Assembly (NCBI GenBank): GCA_963678705.1
Contig: OY783206.1
Location: 24,997,807-25,061,806 of the forward strand
Length of the DNA stretch: 64,000 nucleotides
Direction of reading: 5' to 3'
Source of the DNA: Panorpa germanica
Taxonomy: Eukaryota > Arthropoda > Insecta > Mecoptera > Panorpidae
Of the stretch, positions 33,917-47,590 are shown one piece after another; position 1 is the stretch's first letter; every line of letters starts with the position of its first letter. Both the position numbers and the translations under genes were made by a program. Under the pieces are notes generated by a model. That model was given only the letters and a program-made list of their open reading frames with translations, was not told where the DNA came from and made no database searches.

Positions 33917-35723
33917 CTAGGCACAATTATTTCTGTATATATTAATTACATATCCATATTTATTTTCATGGCACAATACATCCTCAAAAACTTTTCTTGG
34001 AATTAAGAAAGAATTATCAAATTTAAATGTTTTGATTTGTTCAGCGGTACCCGTAAAGCAAGAATGTGAAAACGCAACGGAAAAACCCGTTTTAATATTG
34101 TAGAGAGTAAGACTAAAGTTAAAATCAGATTTTCCATCAGTTAAATTGAAAACAGAAAAATAAGCATTATCGGTTGAATACCAAGTTGTTAAAACGAACA
34201 GTTTGTCATAAACTGAAATGTAATCTAAACTATAGATGTTGTTTTGCAACTGACGTAAATACGGTGTAGACATCAGTAATATGTCCCCTGGGTGCTCATC
34301 TTTGATATGCTCCGTCAAATCTTTAATTACTCCCGTCCAATCACATTGGGTATAATTACACTCTGTTGAACGGTAAACGCAGTTCAAAATATGGCTCCTT
34401 ATTTTCTCTGGAGGACCACTAACAGGACATCCTGCACCACTGAATTTACAAACAACATCAAAGTCTTCAAGGAATTGTTCTAAAAAGTAGTTTCTACTGT
34501 CAGACACCGTAGCTTGACATTTTGGACATGTGCTTAATTTCTTCCCGCATTCTTCACACATGCTGTGGCCTTTACCACACAGCGGTATTTTCCCCCACAA
34601 GAGTTCAGTACATATTTCACATTCAAGCTTTTTCATCTTTCGTGAAATTTTTTGTGAATTTGTGTTTCTCAGTTTCACCAAATATTCATTGTCTTCTAAA
34701 GCCGTGATATCCTTGCCTTCGTTGTCGATATCAATAGAATTTTCCATATTTTCCATAAAAGTGTAAAGATCTAAATTAGAAATATTTCCAACTTTACTAA
34801 GTTTCATGTTACTTTCAGAAATCTTAAATTTGTTCATCGTTTGATCGATATCTATTTCCGGTCCTGTGTGTCCGACATGTTGAATGACAACTCTACTGGA
34901 AGTGTCACTTCTAAGCAGTTTCAAGAAATACAGTTCGTTAAAAGGCGTATCAATGCTGAACTGACTTATCAGCATAATTGGATTTTCGAAATTAACAGAT
35001 AATCCTTCTTTGGGGGTGTCTGTCAACACCACTGAACGACTTGGGTGTTCTTCACTGACATGAATCACAAATTTGTCCGGAACATCGCTCCACTCACAGG
35101 AGTCCATGAAGCATTTGACAGGCTTCTTTCGTAGTTTGTTCTTGCACGAAGATTCGTGTTTCCTTAGTGTCATGAGGTTTCCTCGATAGCCGCAGTCAAA
35201 CTGACAGTTGTCAAGGAGTTTGCTGTAATGTGTGTTTAAAATATATATTGATAAAACAAGAAAAAAGGCAAAAATTTAGTTTCTTAAATAATCCTATTTT
35301 GTTCTCATATAGTACTTGGTGTGAACTGGCATGGTACGAACAATTGGACATTGAGTGATGATACCCTGATGCCAAGTAGAAAGTTATCTTACAATGCAAG
35401 TTTCACACTTGGAAGCTTGCAATAAGCTAACTCCAAGGTTCATTTTCTACCTGAGATGTTCTTCCATGAATTGTATTATGGACATAATCTAACATACGAT
35501 GCTAACATGGTAATTATTTATTTTATACTTACGCAAAAATAACGTTTAGGAATGGTAATTCTATTCTTTCGGATGTGCACTCTATCACCTTTTCTTCAGC
35601 TGTTATACATGATGTGCAATCGGGGCACACGAGATGTCCAGCGTAGCACGCTGTGTGAGGAGGCCGGATTACTAGTCGGCATTCTGGACAAGTAATCCTA
35701 CCCAGTCTGTAGTTTAATTCCAT
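33917..35723 (-). CDS. Double-module SIAH-like E3 ubiquitin ligase, copy 4 (intact)
   Basis: Exon 1 is 35533-35723 and exon 2 is 33917-35222, separated by a 310-bp intron and in phase, giving 498 residues. The RING in exon 1 lacks the last zinc ligand pair, as in the other copies. The second RING is complete (CEIC, CGKGHSMCEEC, CPKC). The second zinc finger reads CNYTQCDW, with the four-residue spacing usual in SIAH; copies 3 and 6 have one residue fewer. The protein ends NNCA, then TAG. The acceptor before the start is CTCCAG instead of CTGCAG but still usable. With copy 6 it is the best preserved member, and a cytoplasmic or nuclear ubiquitin ligase role is inferred from the family. Confidence 0.85.
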
Positions 35724-38700
35724 TATTATTATCTAACAGCAAATCTGGAGGAAACAATATTTTACTTTTATGAATTGTCATAACCTAAAAATATTTAATG
35801 CCTTGTAAACAAAGCTACTTATATTTAACGTTCATTTAATTAGTTTTCATGTCAATCAATTTGTTAATATGAATTTTTATAAAAATTTCTTTGTTGTAAA
35901 CTTGTAAGTTTAAAAGTAAATAATATAGAAAGTTGTGGACAAAAGGAATGCCGCAGTATCTAGAAAAACAAGGAAAAAGGAAAGAAAGGGACAGCAAGAT
36001 TTAGACTTGGAGTGAAGAGGGTGTTACAATTTGCAAGTAGAAATTAAAAGAACAAAGCATTATTATGAGATAAATAACATATATTTTATACGGGGAATAA
36101 GGTTTGCATTACATATAGAAAATTTAGATTTCGTACCCACTGATGCGACATCTGTATTTTCATTCACAAGTTGCCATTATTTAGACATGGGTGTACTAAA
36201 TGTGTTCTACTTTTAACGTACAGACTAGTGCGACTTAAACATGCGACCCTAATAAAACCCCTACTTTTGCTATTTAAAAAAATTCTAGGTAGTATCTATA
36301 TGAAACAAAAATGTTTCAATTATTGGGCGGTAATTCTAAAAGGATTGCGATTTTGAATGTGATCTCGAGCAAATGGGTGTGTGTTGACGGTTTAGTTTAT
36401 TTAGTAAATAAATAAAAATAATTGAAAATGGACAAATGAAATAAACCTGAACAATAGATCCTTTCTCCGAACTTGATAAGGGTAAGCACGAGTTAGGAGA
36501 GACCTTGTTAAATAACTGAGTTTTATTATTCTTTTTTCTAAAGCAGGTTGAAGGAATTCGTTCGAAATATGAAAGCTTCCGACGTATTAAGTTGCATGTC
36601 GTATTATTGTGGACGTGTTGTACAACTTCTTACAACAAATGTTGAATGTCGCATGTTTAAGTCGCACGTATGTGTACGATACTTAATATAATTATGAAAT
36701 TAAATAGGGAGCTTAATGACATCATGACTAATAGAATAAAAACAAAATCTAAAACTATTAAGCAAATTTATTCAAAACTTATGAGCACCGAAGTTCACCA
36801 ACTAAAGAAAAGATAAACTGTATATGGGTATTTTATTTGTTTGACTACATATTGTTAAAAATGTAAAATACCTTCTATGCATAAATGGGAAGGGGGGGGG
36901 GGGGGAGAGTTATGTGCTGAAATGAACTCTTTATAACCCAGTCATTAAGATAAAAAATGGGTAAATCCTGGAATTGAAATTTAATAAGTTAAAAACTTGC
37001 ATAAATCCTTGTTTTGACATTTTATAAGTTAGCTCCAAAGTCTCAAAGAATCCAGTGTACGCGAGTTTTGTCATTCAAAGGTCAAAGGTCACATAAATCA
37101 GTTTTTGTAGATATCTTGTTTCCTATGCTATAAATGACATTTACCGTTATGAGTAATGTTCTAAATTCTCTACAAATTTGATTTTATGCATTTTTTGTAT
37201 GATCAACCGGTCCCGAGATATAGCGCGAATAGTGGAAGACGCGATCTGCACTCTCTGATAGAAATGTGAAATTTGGATCAAATTATTTTTAACGTTTAAC
37301 GGTAAATGGACAATTCGGTAGTATTGTTAGTGTATTCAATAACTATACTATACTACGCATTAATGTAGTTAGCTTATCAGGGACTGGCTCATTGAAACGG
37401 TAGAGCCTTAAAAAATATTTTTTTTAAAATTGTAAAAATTTGGTAAAATATACGAGGCGGAATATAAAATTGAGGTTAGGTATGTCACAGGGTTTAAGTG
37501 AAATTTAAAAAAAACAGAACTTCGTCGTAACAAAGCTTGAAAAACATATTACTATGTTTATTCAATTACCTGCAGTTGTTCTTTAAATACAGGAGTCCTT
37601 TTCTTCGTTATCAATTCAACTTATAACCAGTCTTCACAATATGATATTGTTTGTTAGAACTGTCAGTGACAACTAATTCTATTTGCAATAATGAAATGTC
37701 TCAAGCACTATATAACTCTAACGTAATCTATTCTACTTCAATCAAAGCATTAGACATTTATAAATAACAAATATTGTACATTTATTTTGTAAGAGCTGTG
37801 GTAATTTGCATTTATGTATTAACGTGTATTTTGATTTATAACAAGGTACAACTGCTTTGATAAAATACACCATGGTGTAGGATCTAATATAGGGACAACT
37901 GGTACTTTGATAACTTCAATCCGAACAAAGATTTGCCTTGTATTTTATAAGAAAGTTTATTGGCTTGACTGTACATATTTTAGGCATACGCCATTTAATC
38001 CAGGTACCAATTCAGGAAGAATTATTTAAGTGCTCTAGAATAATAAAAAAATTAAAATATCTTATTTAAAAGGAAAGAAAAATCAACAGACATAGAAAAT
38101 CAAAGAAACAAATATTTATATTTGCCTTTAATGTTGATTTTAGTTATAATTATTTCGAATAAGTACTTTAGGGTCACCATTAGTAGAATTGGATTTATTA
38201 TATTAAGTATAGACGTAATTAATTACATTTTTTTACAGATAAAATCAGGAAATGTTGTAATGTACAAATAATAATAGGTTTTTGAGTCTTTGCTTTAGAT
38301 TACTTTGAGTATTTTAACAAAACAACTGTGCTTTTAAAGAACGCCTTCAATGAAACTTCTAAATACGCCTCTTACTAATATACAAATTTATCTTAGTCCT
38401 CTGACGTCATATTTCCGAGCATCTCCGACAATCTCCGAGTTTTATGCATATGGCTGCCGTATTGTTATATTTCTAAGTGATTACAGTTTTACTTTCAATA
38501 AAAAGTAATAAATAGTTTAAAAGTGCAAATTTAATTGAAGTTTCTCGTATTTTATACAAATAGCGATAAGAAAAATATTAGTTGGCAGGTAAAATATTCA
38601 TAGTTGTTATTATCTTAAAGCAAATACACTAACTCTAACAGTGGCGTCATTGTTAATTATATATAACATATTATTATTTTATTAGACTTTATGATACTTT

Positions 38701-39309
38701 TCAGGACTATATATTGGGAGCTGCCAAAAAAATGTAAGAGGCAATAGGCAGCAGATGAATTAACTAGCTAGCTAAACAACTACATCATCAAAAATCAGAA
38801 AGGACTTTGGTTTATATGCAATTACATTAATTAAATAATTTAATATTTTTGTTTTTTTAGGAAGATTTTTTATGTATATACAAATACATTAATTACAATA
38901 AACATTGTTAACTAAAAATTACGGTTTTTTTTTTATTTATAAAATTTTTGATATTTATAACAATTCAAACATCCACTCATTCCCGCTTTTTTTGTGTCTT
39001 GCAAGAACTTCTCGCATAACAAAGTCAGAGGTCTTGGCCAATACCATGAATATATCAAAGTACCAAAGCTTAACATGGGAGTTACCGATCTATAGTATAT
39101 ATCATCTTTGAAATGCACTTTAATTTGAGAATAAGATATTATTTATTATTATTATTATTTTAAAGTGATTAACAACAGATTTATAAATTAATAATATAAA
39201 GAATATAAATAATATGATTTGTTTATACACATGTAAACTGCACTGTACTGTAATGATGCTACTGTAGAGTGGGTACGCTTGATGTTAATAATGGAGTCTG
39301 TTCTACTGA
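35724..39309. other. Upstream flank of copy 4
   Basis: No gene seen. It is nearly identical to 57107-60697 and, with gaps, to the flank of copy 3. A long G-run lies at about 36893-36905 and is shorter in the copy 6 flank (58275-58285). This is the uninterrupted form of the foldback target, near 38570. Confidence 0.6.
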
Positions 39310-39313
39310 AGCG

Positions 39314-40069
39314 AGTTATCTGGCGACATAGTTCTCCCACGGCTAAAAGCAACCCTAATATAACAATTAACTAAATTTGGGAAAAACCGAATTGCATTAT
39401 AAGATAGACACATTATGCAAACTCACGTAATCAAAAGGCGATCCCTAACAGATCTAACATAACAATAAAAGTAAATGGGAAATAGTATAATGATATAACA
39501 CTTCACATTATTATACAAACTCACGTATTTAAGAGGCGGAGATTCGCACAGTCCTAACAAATGTAATATAATAATTAACTAAATTTGAAAAAACCCATTG
39601 TATAATAATATAGACACATTTCTATATTATTATACAAAGTCACGTACTCAAAACAAACCCCTAAACAAATCTAATATAACAATAAAAGTCAATGGGAAAA
39701 CCCATTGCAATAGGTGGAGTCTTCCCACGATTCCAAGGTTATCTAACGTAGCAATAAAATATGAAAAGACCAATAGGTGACTAGAGGTGGAGCTTCTCCA
39801 CTCTATCTATTATCCAAGAAGGTGTGTTACCTAAACACATAGTAAATAAACTAGTATAAATAAAGAACCATTTTGTAATATTAAGCATTAGAATAGTTAC
39901 TCTCCATTAAGGAAGTAACCAAGTAGAATAGTAGTTACTATCCATTGAGGAAGTAACCTTAGAAATATAAATATATCTTGTATTAAAAAGTGCATTTATT
40001 ATTAAATAAAGTACATTATATTTTAAATATTGTTATTATTGTTATACTAAAACTAGCAATAACATAACT
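39314..40069 (+). repeat. 5' LTR of element 2
   Basis: 756 bp, same as 44395-45150. It contains AATAAA motifs and repeated CAATAAAA stretches. Confidence 0.9.
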
Positions 40070-40086
40070 GGCGCAGTCGTCGTCTA
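40069..40086 (+). promoter_or_regulatory. Primer binding site of element 2
   Basis: TGGCGCAGTCGTCGTC begins on the last base of the LTR. The first 11 bases match the tRNA-Ser site of element 1 and the rest differ, so a different serine tRNA or another tRNA may be the primer. Confidence 0.65.
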
Positions 40087-40432
40087 GCAGTGGAGATAAA
40101 ACCAACGCATCGTGACGAAAAAGAACTAATCTACTCACCCCAGGGAAGAAGATTCAAAAATTAAATAAAATTAAAAATAAACTGTGTGGAAAACATAGTG
40201 AAGCGAACCAATAACTAAGGACCAAAGACGAAGGACTACAGAAGATTATATTAAAGAATGATTTTAATCACTTTAATCCTCATGCAACTGTAAGTACTTG
40301 TTATCGTTAATTATCCTATTAAAACTTCTAATATTCCTATCCTATTTCAAATAATAATAGTTCATCTATTAATATAAACAATATTATAATTTTTGAAAAT
40401 AATCCTATTTTCCTTTTATACTACTCTAACAT

Positions 40433-43189
40433 ATGGTAGATCAATTAAATCACCTTTTCACACAGTTAAATATAAATAAAGAAGAAAAAATGACAACTAA
40501 TAATAATTTCCAACAATATTTGGGAATGATAAAAGAGTATGATGGCAGATCCGAAGGCTTACCAGACTACATCAGAACAAGTGAATTGTTACTAGGACAA
40601 TTTTTTAATGAAAATAAAGTAAATTGCTTCGACAACGTCGCTTTAATAGAAGCGATTCGGGCAAAATTAATTGGAAAAGCTGCCTCACTAATAGAAGGAA
40701 GAGATATACAGAGCTGGGCAGAAATCAAAATAACTTTGACACAAGCATTTTGCGACCCTAGAGATGAGATGTCTTTACTGCGAGAGCTCATGGAAATTAG
40801 GCAGAGGAATGAAACATTCCTTGAATACTACGAAAAATGTAGAAAATTAAGAGCATTATTATATGCTAACCAAAAATGCAATGGAACAATAGAAGAAAGA
40901 AGTATGAAGACAAAAATGTACGACGAAGTGGCTCTAAAATCTTTTAAAGCAGGCCTCAGGGAACCATTTGGATCATTTTTGAGAACGAGAGCACCCACTA
41001 CACTGGAACAAGCAATCTCTATTGTAACGGAGGAACAGAACGATAGGAATTGGCAAAGACAAGAAGGGAATATGAATAATAAACTGGGACAACAACCAGT
41101 CAGAATGACACAAAGAGCATTCAACTACCCTAAACAAACAGAAAAATTTAATATTGCCCACGCACCTGGTTTCAATAATGAACGACCATGGAACCAAAGC
41201 AATTTCCAACAACCGCAACAACAGAATTGGCGGGAACCAAACCCTACTATCCAGCAAAAACCGAAAACAATGTTCTCAAAGCAACAAAGCAACGTGTGGA
41301 ATCGACACCCTAATAAACCAATTAAGAACCAATGGACGCCCATGGATTATACATCAGGAATGAATACACAGGTTGGAAACAGCAGACCTAAATATAACTA
41401 CACTGTGGAAGAACTCAACAATATGGAAGAATTAGCAGAAACACCATACGGGACTAATGAGATGTACCATTATGTAGATCAACCCAATGAGGAGGACCCA
41501 AATGAAAACGGAAATTTTCAGGACGCCGGACCTTCCACAAAAGAACATATAACAATTAATAATATAACATCAAGTAATTTCCTACCCTATATAATTGATA
41601 ACAAACTTAACATAAAATTACTTTTAGACACCGGATCATCCAAAACCATAATTAACCCCAATTTGATATACAAAAATTTACCCGAATGTATTTCTGAAGA
41701 AGCTTTTTGTATTCAGACGGCCCATGGTACCACAAACCATAATAAAGTGGCTCACATCCCCATATTTCCAATATTTAAGAGTCAAGACATATGTAAAGTC
41801 TACTTGTTTAAATGTAGTGATAAATATGATGGATTACTAGGGATGGATTTGTTGACAAAACTTGGAGCTAATATTAACTTCAATAAAAAGATATTAACCA
41901 TTAATGATACCGTGATACCGATATACTTTCAGAATTCAAATAAATTGGAACTGTATAATACTGAAATCAAAGTACAGAGTGAAAACATTACAGATGAAGT
42001 TTGGAATACAGAAGTAAACGAAAGAGATGTTAAAACATTTATTAAAATTAAAACCGATGAAAATTCAATTGTTGAAGTAAACGTCAAACAAGACACAGAA
42101 GATGAGAACATGCAAGATTTCAAAGTAGAAAATCTGCAAAATGTTAAACAACAAACAAAAAATCAAAACTTTCAAGATTTTAAAGTAAAAAATCAACAAG
42201 AAATCAAGCAAGTAGCAGAAAAGCAAACTATACAAGATATTGAAATAGAGAAACAACAAAACATGAAACAAGAAGAACCAGGAAAACAAAATACACAATA
42301 TTTCGAGGTAGAAAAGTCATACCGTATAAAGCAAGAAAAAGCAGAAAATAAGAAAATTAAAAAATTTAAAATAGAACGAAAAATTGAAAAGGAAAACAAA
42401 ACTAAGTGCTTACCGGAAAAGCAAGAAGATTCAGAAAAAGAGGCATATACTATGTGGATAAATGTTCACAGAAAAGAAAAATACTATGATAAGCCAACAT
42501 ATCAAATACTGTTCAAGCCACTACAAACGCTAAGGGGACTCATGATAGAAAGTCAAGTGAAAAGACTCAGAATACGTAGACTAGCATTTGACCTAGATAA
42601 ACTAGAGTTGACCCAAGTAAAGAACTTAATAAATTACTTATTCCAAAAACAATATGATATAAGTAAAATAATTTCCAACAAACCAGAGGAAAATATAATT
42701 GCAGAAATAAACGAAAATAAAATACTAACGGCATTGGAAGAATTGGATAATGACGAACTTATCCATACAGTACACACACAGGAGTATAGTGATCAAGGAA
42801 TACCTATGTCGAATAAAATCGTGAATAACAAGAAAAATCAGTTAATTTTTCAATTCACATTAGCAGACCCTCAAAGTAAAACAATAAAAGCCAAGCTCAG
42901 AAACATGGAAACAATAGAAGTAAATAGACAAAACGTAAAAGAAGAACCTTTAAACACATTTAAAAATACGAATATGAAACATAAATATTATATGCATTGC
43001 TCAGATGACATATACGAAGTAGCATGTCAAATAAAAATAAATTTATTCCCCAATCAAAAAATAATTAAACGTCTAAGGAAACTAAAAGAAACTATAGGAG
43101 AAGAAAGTGAAATCGAAATTATTAAGCATTTCCATGAAGAAAAGAAAGACCACACATCAAGCGATTTAAATAACAGAAGAAATAATTAG
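40433..43189 (+). pseudogene. Gag-protease frame of element 2 with reverse transcriptase replaced by repeats
   Basis: A single open frame of 918 codons. The first 200 residues are Gag, followed by a Gln/Asn-rich stretch with no zinc knuckle. The protease has LLDTGSS at about 41622-41642 and GLLGMDLL near 41830. Where reverse transcriptase should start there is instead a tandem repeat of about 20 residues (42105-42380), rich in Gln, Lys and Glu. The frame then picks up the region that normally lies between RNase H and integrase (from about 42760) and ends in the first part of the integrase zinc-binding domain. All polymerase motifs are absent. The frame itself is open, so an unusual Gag-protease fusion could still be made. 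Confidence 0.75.
42105..42380 (+). repeat. Tandem repeat of about 20 codons inside the element 2 frame
   Basis: Four and a half units share the pattern xxQDFKVExxQxxKQ, for example MQDFKVENLQNVKQ then FQDFKVKNQQEIKQ, with growing divergence to the right. The charge pattern suggests a helical or coiled-coil segment. Confidence 0.75.
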
Positions 43190-43259
43190 ATAAAATACTA
43201 TTAGGACTATATGAACAAACACATTTAAGAATATATAAATAATTTTCAAGTATGTCAAA

Positions 43260-43795
43260 CATCAAAATACGAAAGACATCCAAACATACCCCTACTTAAC
43301 GTAACAAGAACACCAGATAAACCCTTTCAGACACTTCATATGGACCTTTATAAAATATTACCTACCGGACATTGATTGATACTTTCTCTAAATTTGCCTT
43401 CATTAAAAGAATCTTAGAAAAAACGCAGATGAAACAATTAGAACATTAATAGAAATATTTGCACAACACGGATTACCCGAAAACATTACAACAGATAATA
43501 ATTTAGAATTCAACAACATAGAAGTGAAAACATTAATGCAACTACATAAAAGAAACTTTAATTTTATAATACTATGGCACCACGAATCAAATGGGCCAGT
43601 TGACAGATCTCACTAGATCATTATAGAATTGTATAAACTAAATAAAACTCTTTATTCACAAGAAATTGACAAAGAAAGAAGGATGATGAACTCTCTCATA
43701 GCTCATAACAACACACCGAATACGCAGATTACTCCATTATAAAAAATCGACCTTTACGACAAGTCGACTTCGATGGTATTGTATATATAATTACC
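43260..43795 (+). pseudogene. Decayed integrase remnant of element 2
   Basis: The three catalytic contexts can be seen: HMDLY near 43337, ITTDN near 43484, and HHESNGPV near 43579. They are separated by stops and frame changes (for example a TGA after the first). Integrase joins viral DNA to the host genome, and this one cannot be made whole. Confidence 0.7.
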
Positions 43796-44101
43796 TTTAT
43801 CGCATCTAACCATTATATATTATATTTTCCCATATCGATACCCATACAAGATCATTATCAAATAGTTATCCCAAATACCTGATTCCTATCCATTGACGAT
43901 AACATTTACTTTAACCTTGTATGGAATTAAAATAAATCATGTATAGAACTAAAATCAACCATGTATGAAAACTAATAAAACTTTTATGCGAAGTAGAAAA
44001 GATATGCAATAAAATAGGAAACAGATGCGAAGTACAACTACTGGACCAACCTATAAATAACTGAGATCGATACCATTACCCGATGTCAAAACGAAACCAA
44101 A

Positions 44102-44455
44102 TTGGGAAACCTAGATCTTCATCAATTGAAGCAGATACAAAAGGAACTTGGCGACACCCACGCAACCATACGAGACTTGCCGAAACCTGCCAACGAATAT
44201 AGTTATACAGCAATAACTATCACCGCGGTAGTATTAGTAATAATCCTTTTGAAAATAATAAAACGTAAAATTTCATGCCTACAGACAACTAGAATATTTG
44301 AAACAGATATGGCGACTACAGAAATGATGACTACATCTAGAAAAATCGAGACACCTTTACAAGATTTCTCTATTTTTCTCTCTAAGGATGGAAGAGTTAT
44401 CTGGCGACATAGTTCTCCCACGGCTAAAAGCAACCCTAATATAACAATTAACTAA
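44102..44455 (+). pseudogene. Envelope-like C-terminal remnant of element 2
   Basis: An open frame without an ATG at its start. It carries one membrane segment (TAITITAVVLVIILLKII) followed by basic residues and a short tail, and runs about 60 bp into the 3' LTR, as the env gene of gypsy-type errantiviruses does. The upstream part (43800-44101) is broken by stops. It marks the element as formerly envelope-bearing. Confidence 0.5.
44384..44394 (+). promoter_or_regulatory. Polypurine tract of element 2
   Basis: AAGGATGGAAG directly before the 3' LTR. Confidence 0.6.
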
Positions 44456-45150
44456 ATTTGGGAAAAACCGAATTGCATTATAAGATAGACACATTATGCA
44501 AACTCACGTAATCAAAAGGCGATCCCTAACAGATCTAACATAACAATAAAAGTAAATGGGAAATAGTATAATGATATAACACTTCACATTATTATACAAA
44601 CTCACGTATTTAAGAGGCGGAGATTCGCACAGTCCTAACAAATGTAATATAATAATTAACTAAATTTGAAAAAACCCATTGTATAATAATATAGACACAT
44701 TTCTATATTATTATACAAAGTCACGTACTCAAAACAAACCCCTAAACAAATCTAATATAACAATAAAAGTCAATGGGAAAACCCATTGCAATAGGTGGAG
44801 TCTTCCCACGATTCCAAGGTTATCTAACGTAGCAATAAAATATGAAAAGACCAATAGGTGACTAGAGGTGGAGCTTCTCCACTCTATCTATTATCCAAGA
44901 AGGTGTGTTACCTAAACACATAGTAAATAAACTAGTATAAATAAAGAACCATTTTGTAATATTAAGCATTAGAATAGTTACTCTCCATTAAGGAAGTAAC
45001 CAAGTAGAATAGTAGTTACTATCCATTGAGGAAGTAACCTTAGAAATATAAATATATCTTGTATTAAAAAGTGCATTTATTATTAAATAAAGTACATTAT
45101 ATTTTAAATATTGTTATTATTGTTATACTAAAACTAGCAATAACATAACT
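44395..45150 (+). repeat. 3' LTR of element 2
   Basis: 756 bp; no difference from 39314-40069 was found on reading. Followed by the AGCG target copy. Confidence 0.9.
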
Positions 45151-46678
45151 AGCGTGTAACTTGTACATGTCATCAATGGCGCAATGACGTTTCTAGTCCT
45201 TGTTCGTCCTGTATCGTCCTGCTGTTCGTCCTGTAACCAATGAGAATGCTTTATTAGGTCATGTGATCCACCACAAGGCTTATTAAATTTAAAATATTTA
45301 CTCTGGGTAATAAAAACTGCAATTTACTTTTATATATTTGTAATTTTAGTCCCACAAAAACATAATATTATTTTTAAACATCTTTTCTCATTTTCTAAAT
45401 ATTGAAATACTTTACTTGTTAATTTAGTCACTTAAAAGAAATTTAGTGTTCATTGGCCAGGTTTTTATAACCTGCATTGCTCCTTGTTAGGTTTATTGTT
45501 TATTCTTTCTAGATGGGTTTGTGAATCATAACTTACATATTTACTAGAACCTCAAATATCTAATTATTTTTTAATAGATCCTTATATGTTAGGAGATATT
45601 TACTATTAAAATCACATGTAATGCCACGTCTGCTAAGTTGCTATCTCTTTTATACAACAGAGCGTAAAAGAGATAGCATATTCAATACAAAACTCTTATC
45701 CTATATTTACCATATAAAAATAAAAACGCCTTTATGCAATTATAAACAATTATTTCAATCAACAATTGAAACATCGATCCCTAAAAAATGAGTACGCAAG
45801 CTCATTCTGAATAATCAATTAATTCAAGTGTATTTAAAATTAAATTTAACCACGTGACTTGCGTCATACCGACTGTTGTCTAGTTTTATAACAGTATGGT
45901 TTTCCCTTACTTATGCACCTCCTTATAAATATATATTTTATTTATATTGTATTTATATAATTCTTTGTTAATATTGTTTAAATTAATTTGTATATTTAGA
46001 CTTAAATTTAGCCTGAATATTCCTTGATTGATAAGATTTTGCTGTTATAATATAGTTTAATTAAAAATTTTCTTTTTGAATTTAAATGGGCTTGTGTCCT
46101 ATGTCTTAATTTCTATAAAAGTGTACTATATATTGATAAAGTGGGTATATTGACTAGAACCTCAAATGTTCAATTATCTTTTAATAACTCCTTATATGTT
46201 AAGAGATATTAACAATTAAAAAAGTCATTTTACCTCTTTAATTATTAACGGGATTCAACGTTGTACAAATTCCAAATGCATGTGACATCACAACCGCTGC
46301 CAACCTTACAGCTCATAAATCTCTGCTATATGTATTTATATATCAAATATTATTTACAGCTATTTCAAGGAACAATAAAATTTCAATATTATGTCTGCCT
46401 TAGTAGGGTTAAATAAAATAAAAACCTATTATTCTTTGAGTTGACTTGATTATTTGACTACCAACAGCTACAAAACATTACCATAGCACTGACCTACTCA
46501 ACAAACAACTGACGTTAAAATGCATTTCACGTCATACAAATATGGCCGACCATTTCTAGCGCTAAAACTACAATTCAAATTTTTAATTGCTATATCTCCG
46601 TCAACATTTAGATATTTAATAAAATAGACACGCCAATACACATTTTTTAACATCATTACATTATTTACAATTCTTGTT

Positions 46679-46963
46679 TTAGTAGAAGTGCAAATACAGC
46701 CTTTTCACAATTGCATTCCGCGGCATTTTAAAACTGTGATCTCTCAAATGTTTTGCTATTAATTTATGCATGGATATTTCGCGGTATTTATTATCTGACG
46801 TTTGTAGTAAAAACATAAATTTCTTCTTCGCGGCTGAACTGCGTGCTCGACAGAAATGACATAATCCACTCCAGTGTGACGTGCTCCAGAAAACAAGCTG
46901 TGCGCTTGATGAAGTAAATGGGGAATTCCCACATTTTGTTATACGTATTGCGAAACGTTGCAA
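46679..46963 (-). other. Cys-containing open frame of unknown nature (unit 3)
   Basis: 94 codons, the same in protein sequence as 62191-62475. It has CHFC, a basic middle and the end RLYLHFY. It loosely resembles a ZAD domain without its second Cys pair. No ATG-supported gene model or splice partner is visible, and identity between copies reflects recent duplication. Confidence 0.25.
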
Positions 46964-47466
46964 ATTATTAACCGGGTGTATTATTTATTGTTATTATTGA
47001 TTATTTAATATTAATCTACTTTATGATATTCATATATTCAATGGGAATTTAAAAAAAATTATATACTAGGTATGTGAAATTTGCAAAAACCATGCGGCAT
47101 TTTTTCTTAACTATTATACTGTAGACAAAAAAAAAATACCTGGTGTATTCTATATTTTTCATTTTGGAATTGTTGAATTCAGTTCTTTTCCTGTTTTTTA
47201 ATGTTCCTTTCAAGTTTCGGACCTCCATTTATTTTAGGAGATATTAACAATTAAAAGTCATTTTGTGAAGTTATGAAAATACCAATGCATGTAGCGTCAT
47301 GTCTGCTAAGTTGATGATTGCTAAGTTGCCGTCTTTATCAATTGCTACAGGTTCAGCAATCGCACCAATACTTAACCGACGGTCATATCGCCATGCGTTT
47401 TTGACGTAGAAGGGCGACCAGGGCGTAAATCATCTTGAACTTCTTCTCGGCCATCTTGAAAGCGGT

Positions 47467-47590
47467 TACACGAGATGGCCAGACCTACAGGTTATGCAAG
47501 GAGACCGGTTTACTAATCGGAAAGAGGAGCATGTTATTTTACCGAGTCTAGTTTAATTCCATTATTTCAATCTAACAGCAACTGCAGGAA
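47467..47590 (-). pseudogene. Relic of a SIAH-like RING exon (unit 3)
   Basis: Same relic as at 32139-32262: the start codon is kept, the fifth codon is a stop and the zinc ligands are eroded. Confidence 0.7.

Larger units (their letters stand above)
39314..45150 (+). mobile_element. Errantivirus-like LTR element 2, defective
   Basis: Two 756-bp LTRs begin AGTTAT and end ATAACT, with a 4-bp direct repeat AGCG (39310-39313 and 45151-45154). The insertion is absent from unit 3, where AGCG stands once at 60698-60701. The contents in order are Gag with protease, a repeat region in place of reverse transcriptase and RNase H, decayed integrase, and the tail of an envelope-like frame. The ends, the tRNA-Ser-type primer site, the Gag without zinc knuckles and the envelope remnant fit insect errantiviruses. 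I found no difference between the LTRs by eye. Confidence 0.85.

Noticed and set aside
39598..39780. 60-codon frame inside the LTR of element 2, repeated at 44679-44861
   Set aside because: LTR sequence; the identity only reflects the duplicated LTR.
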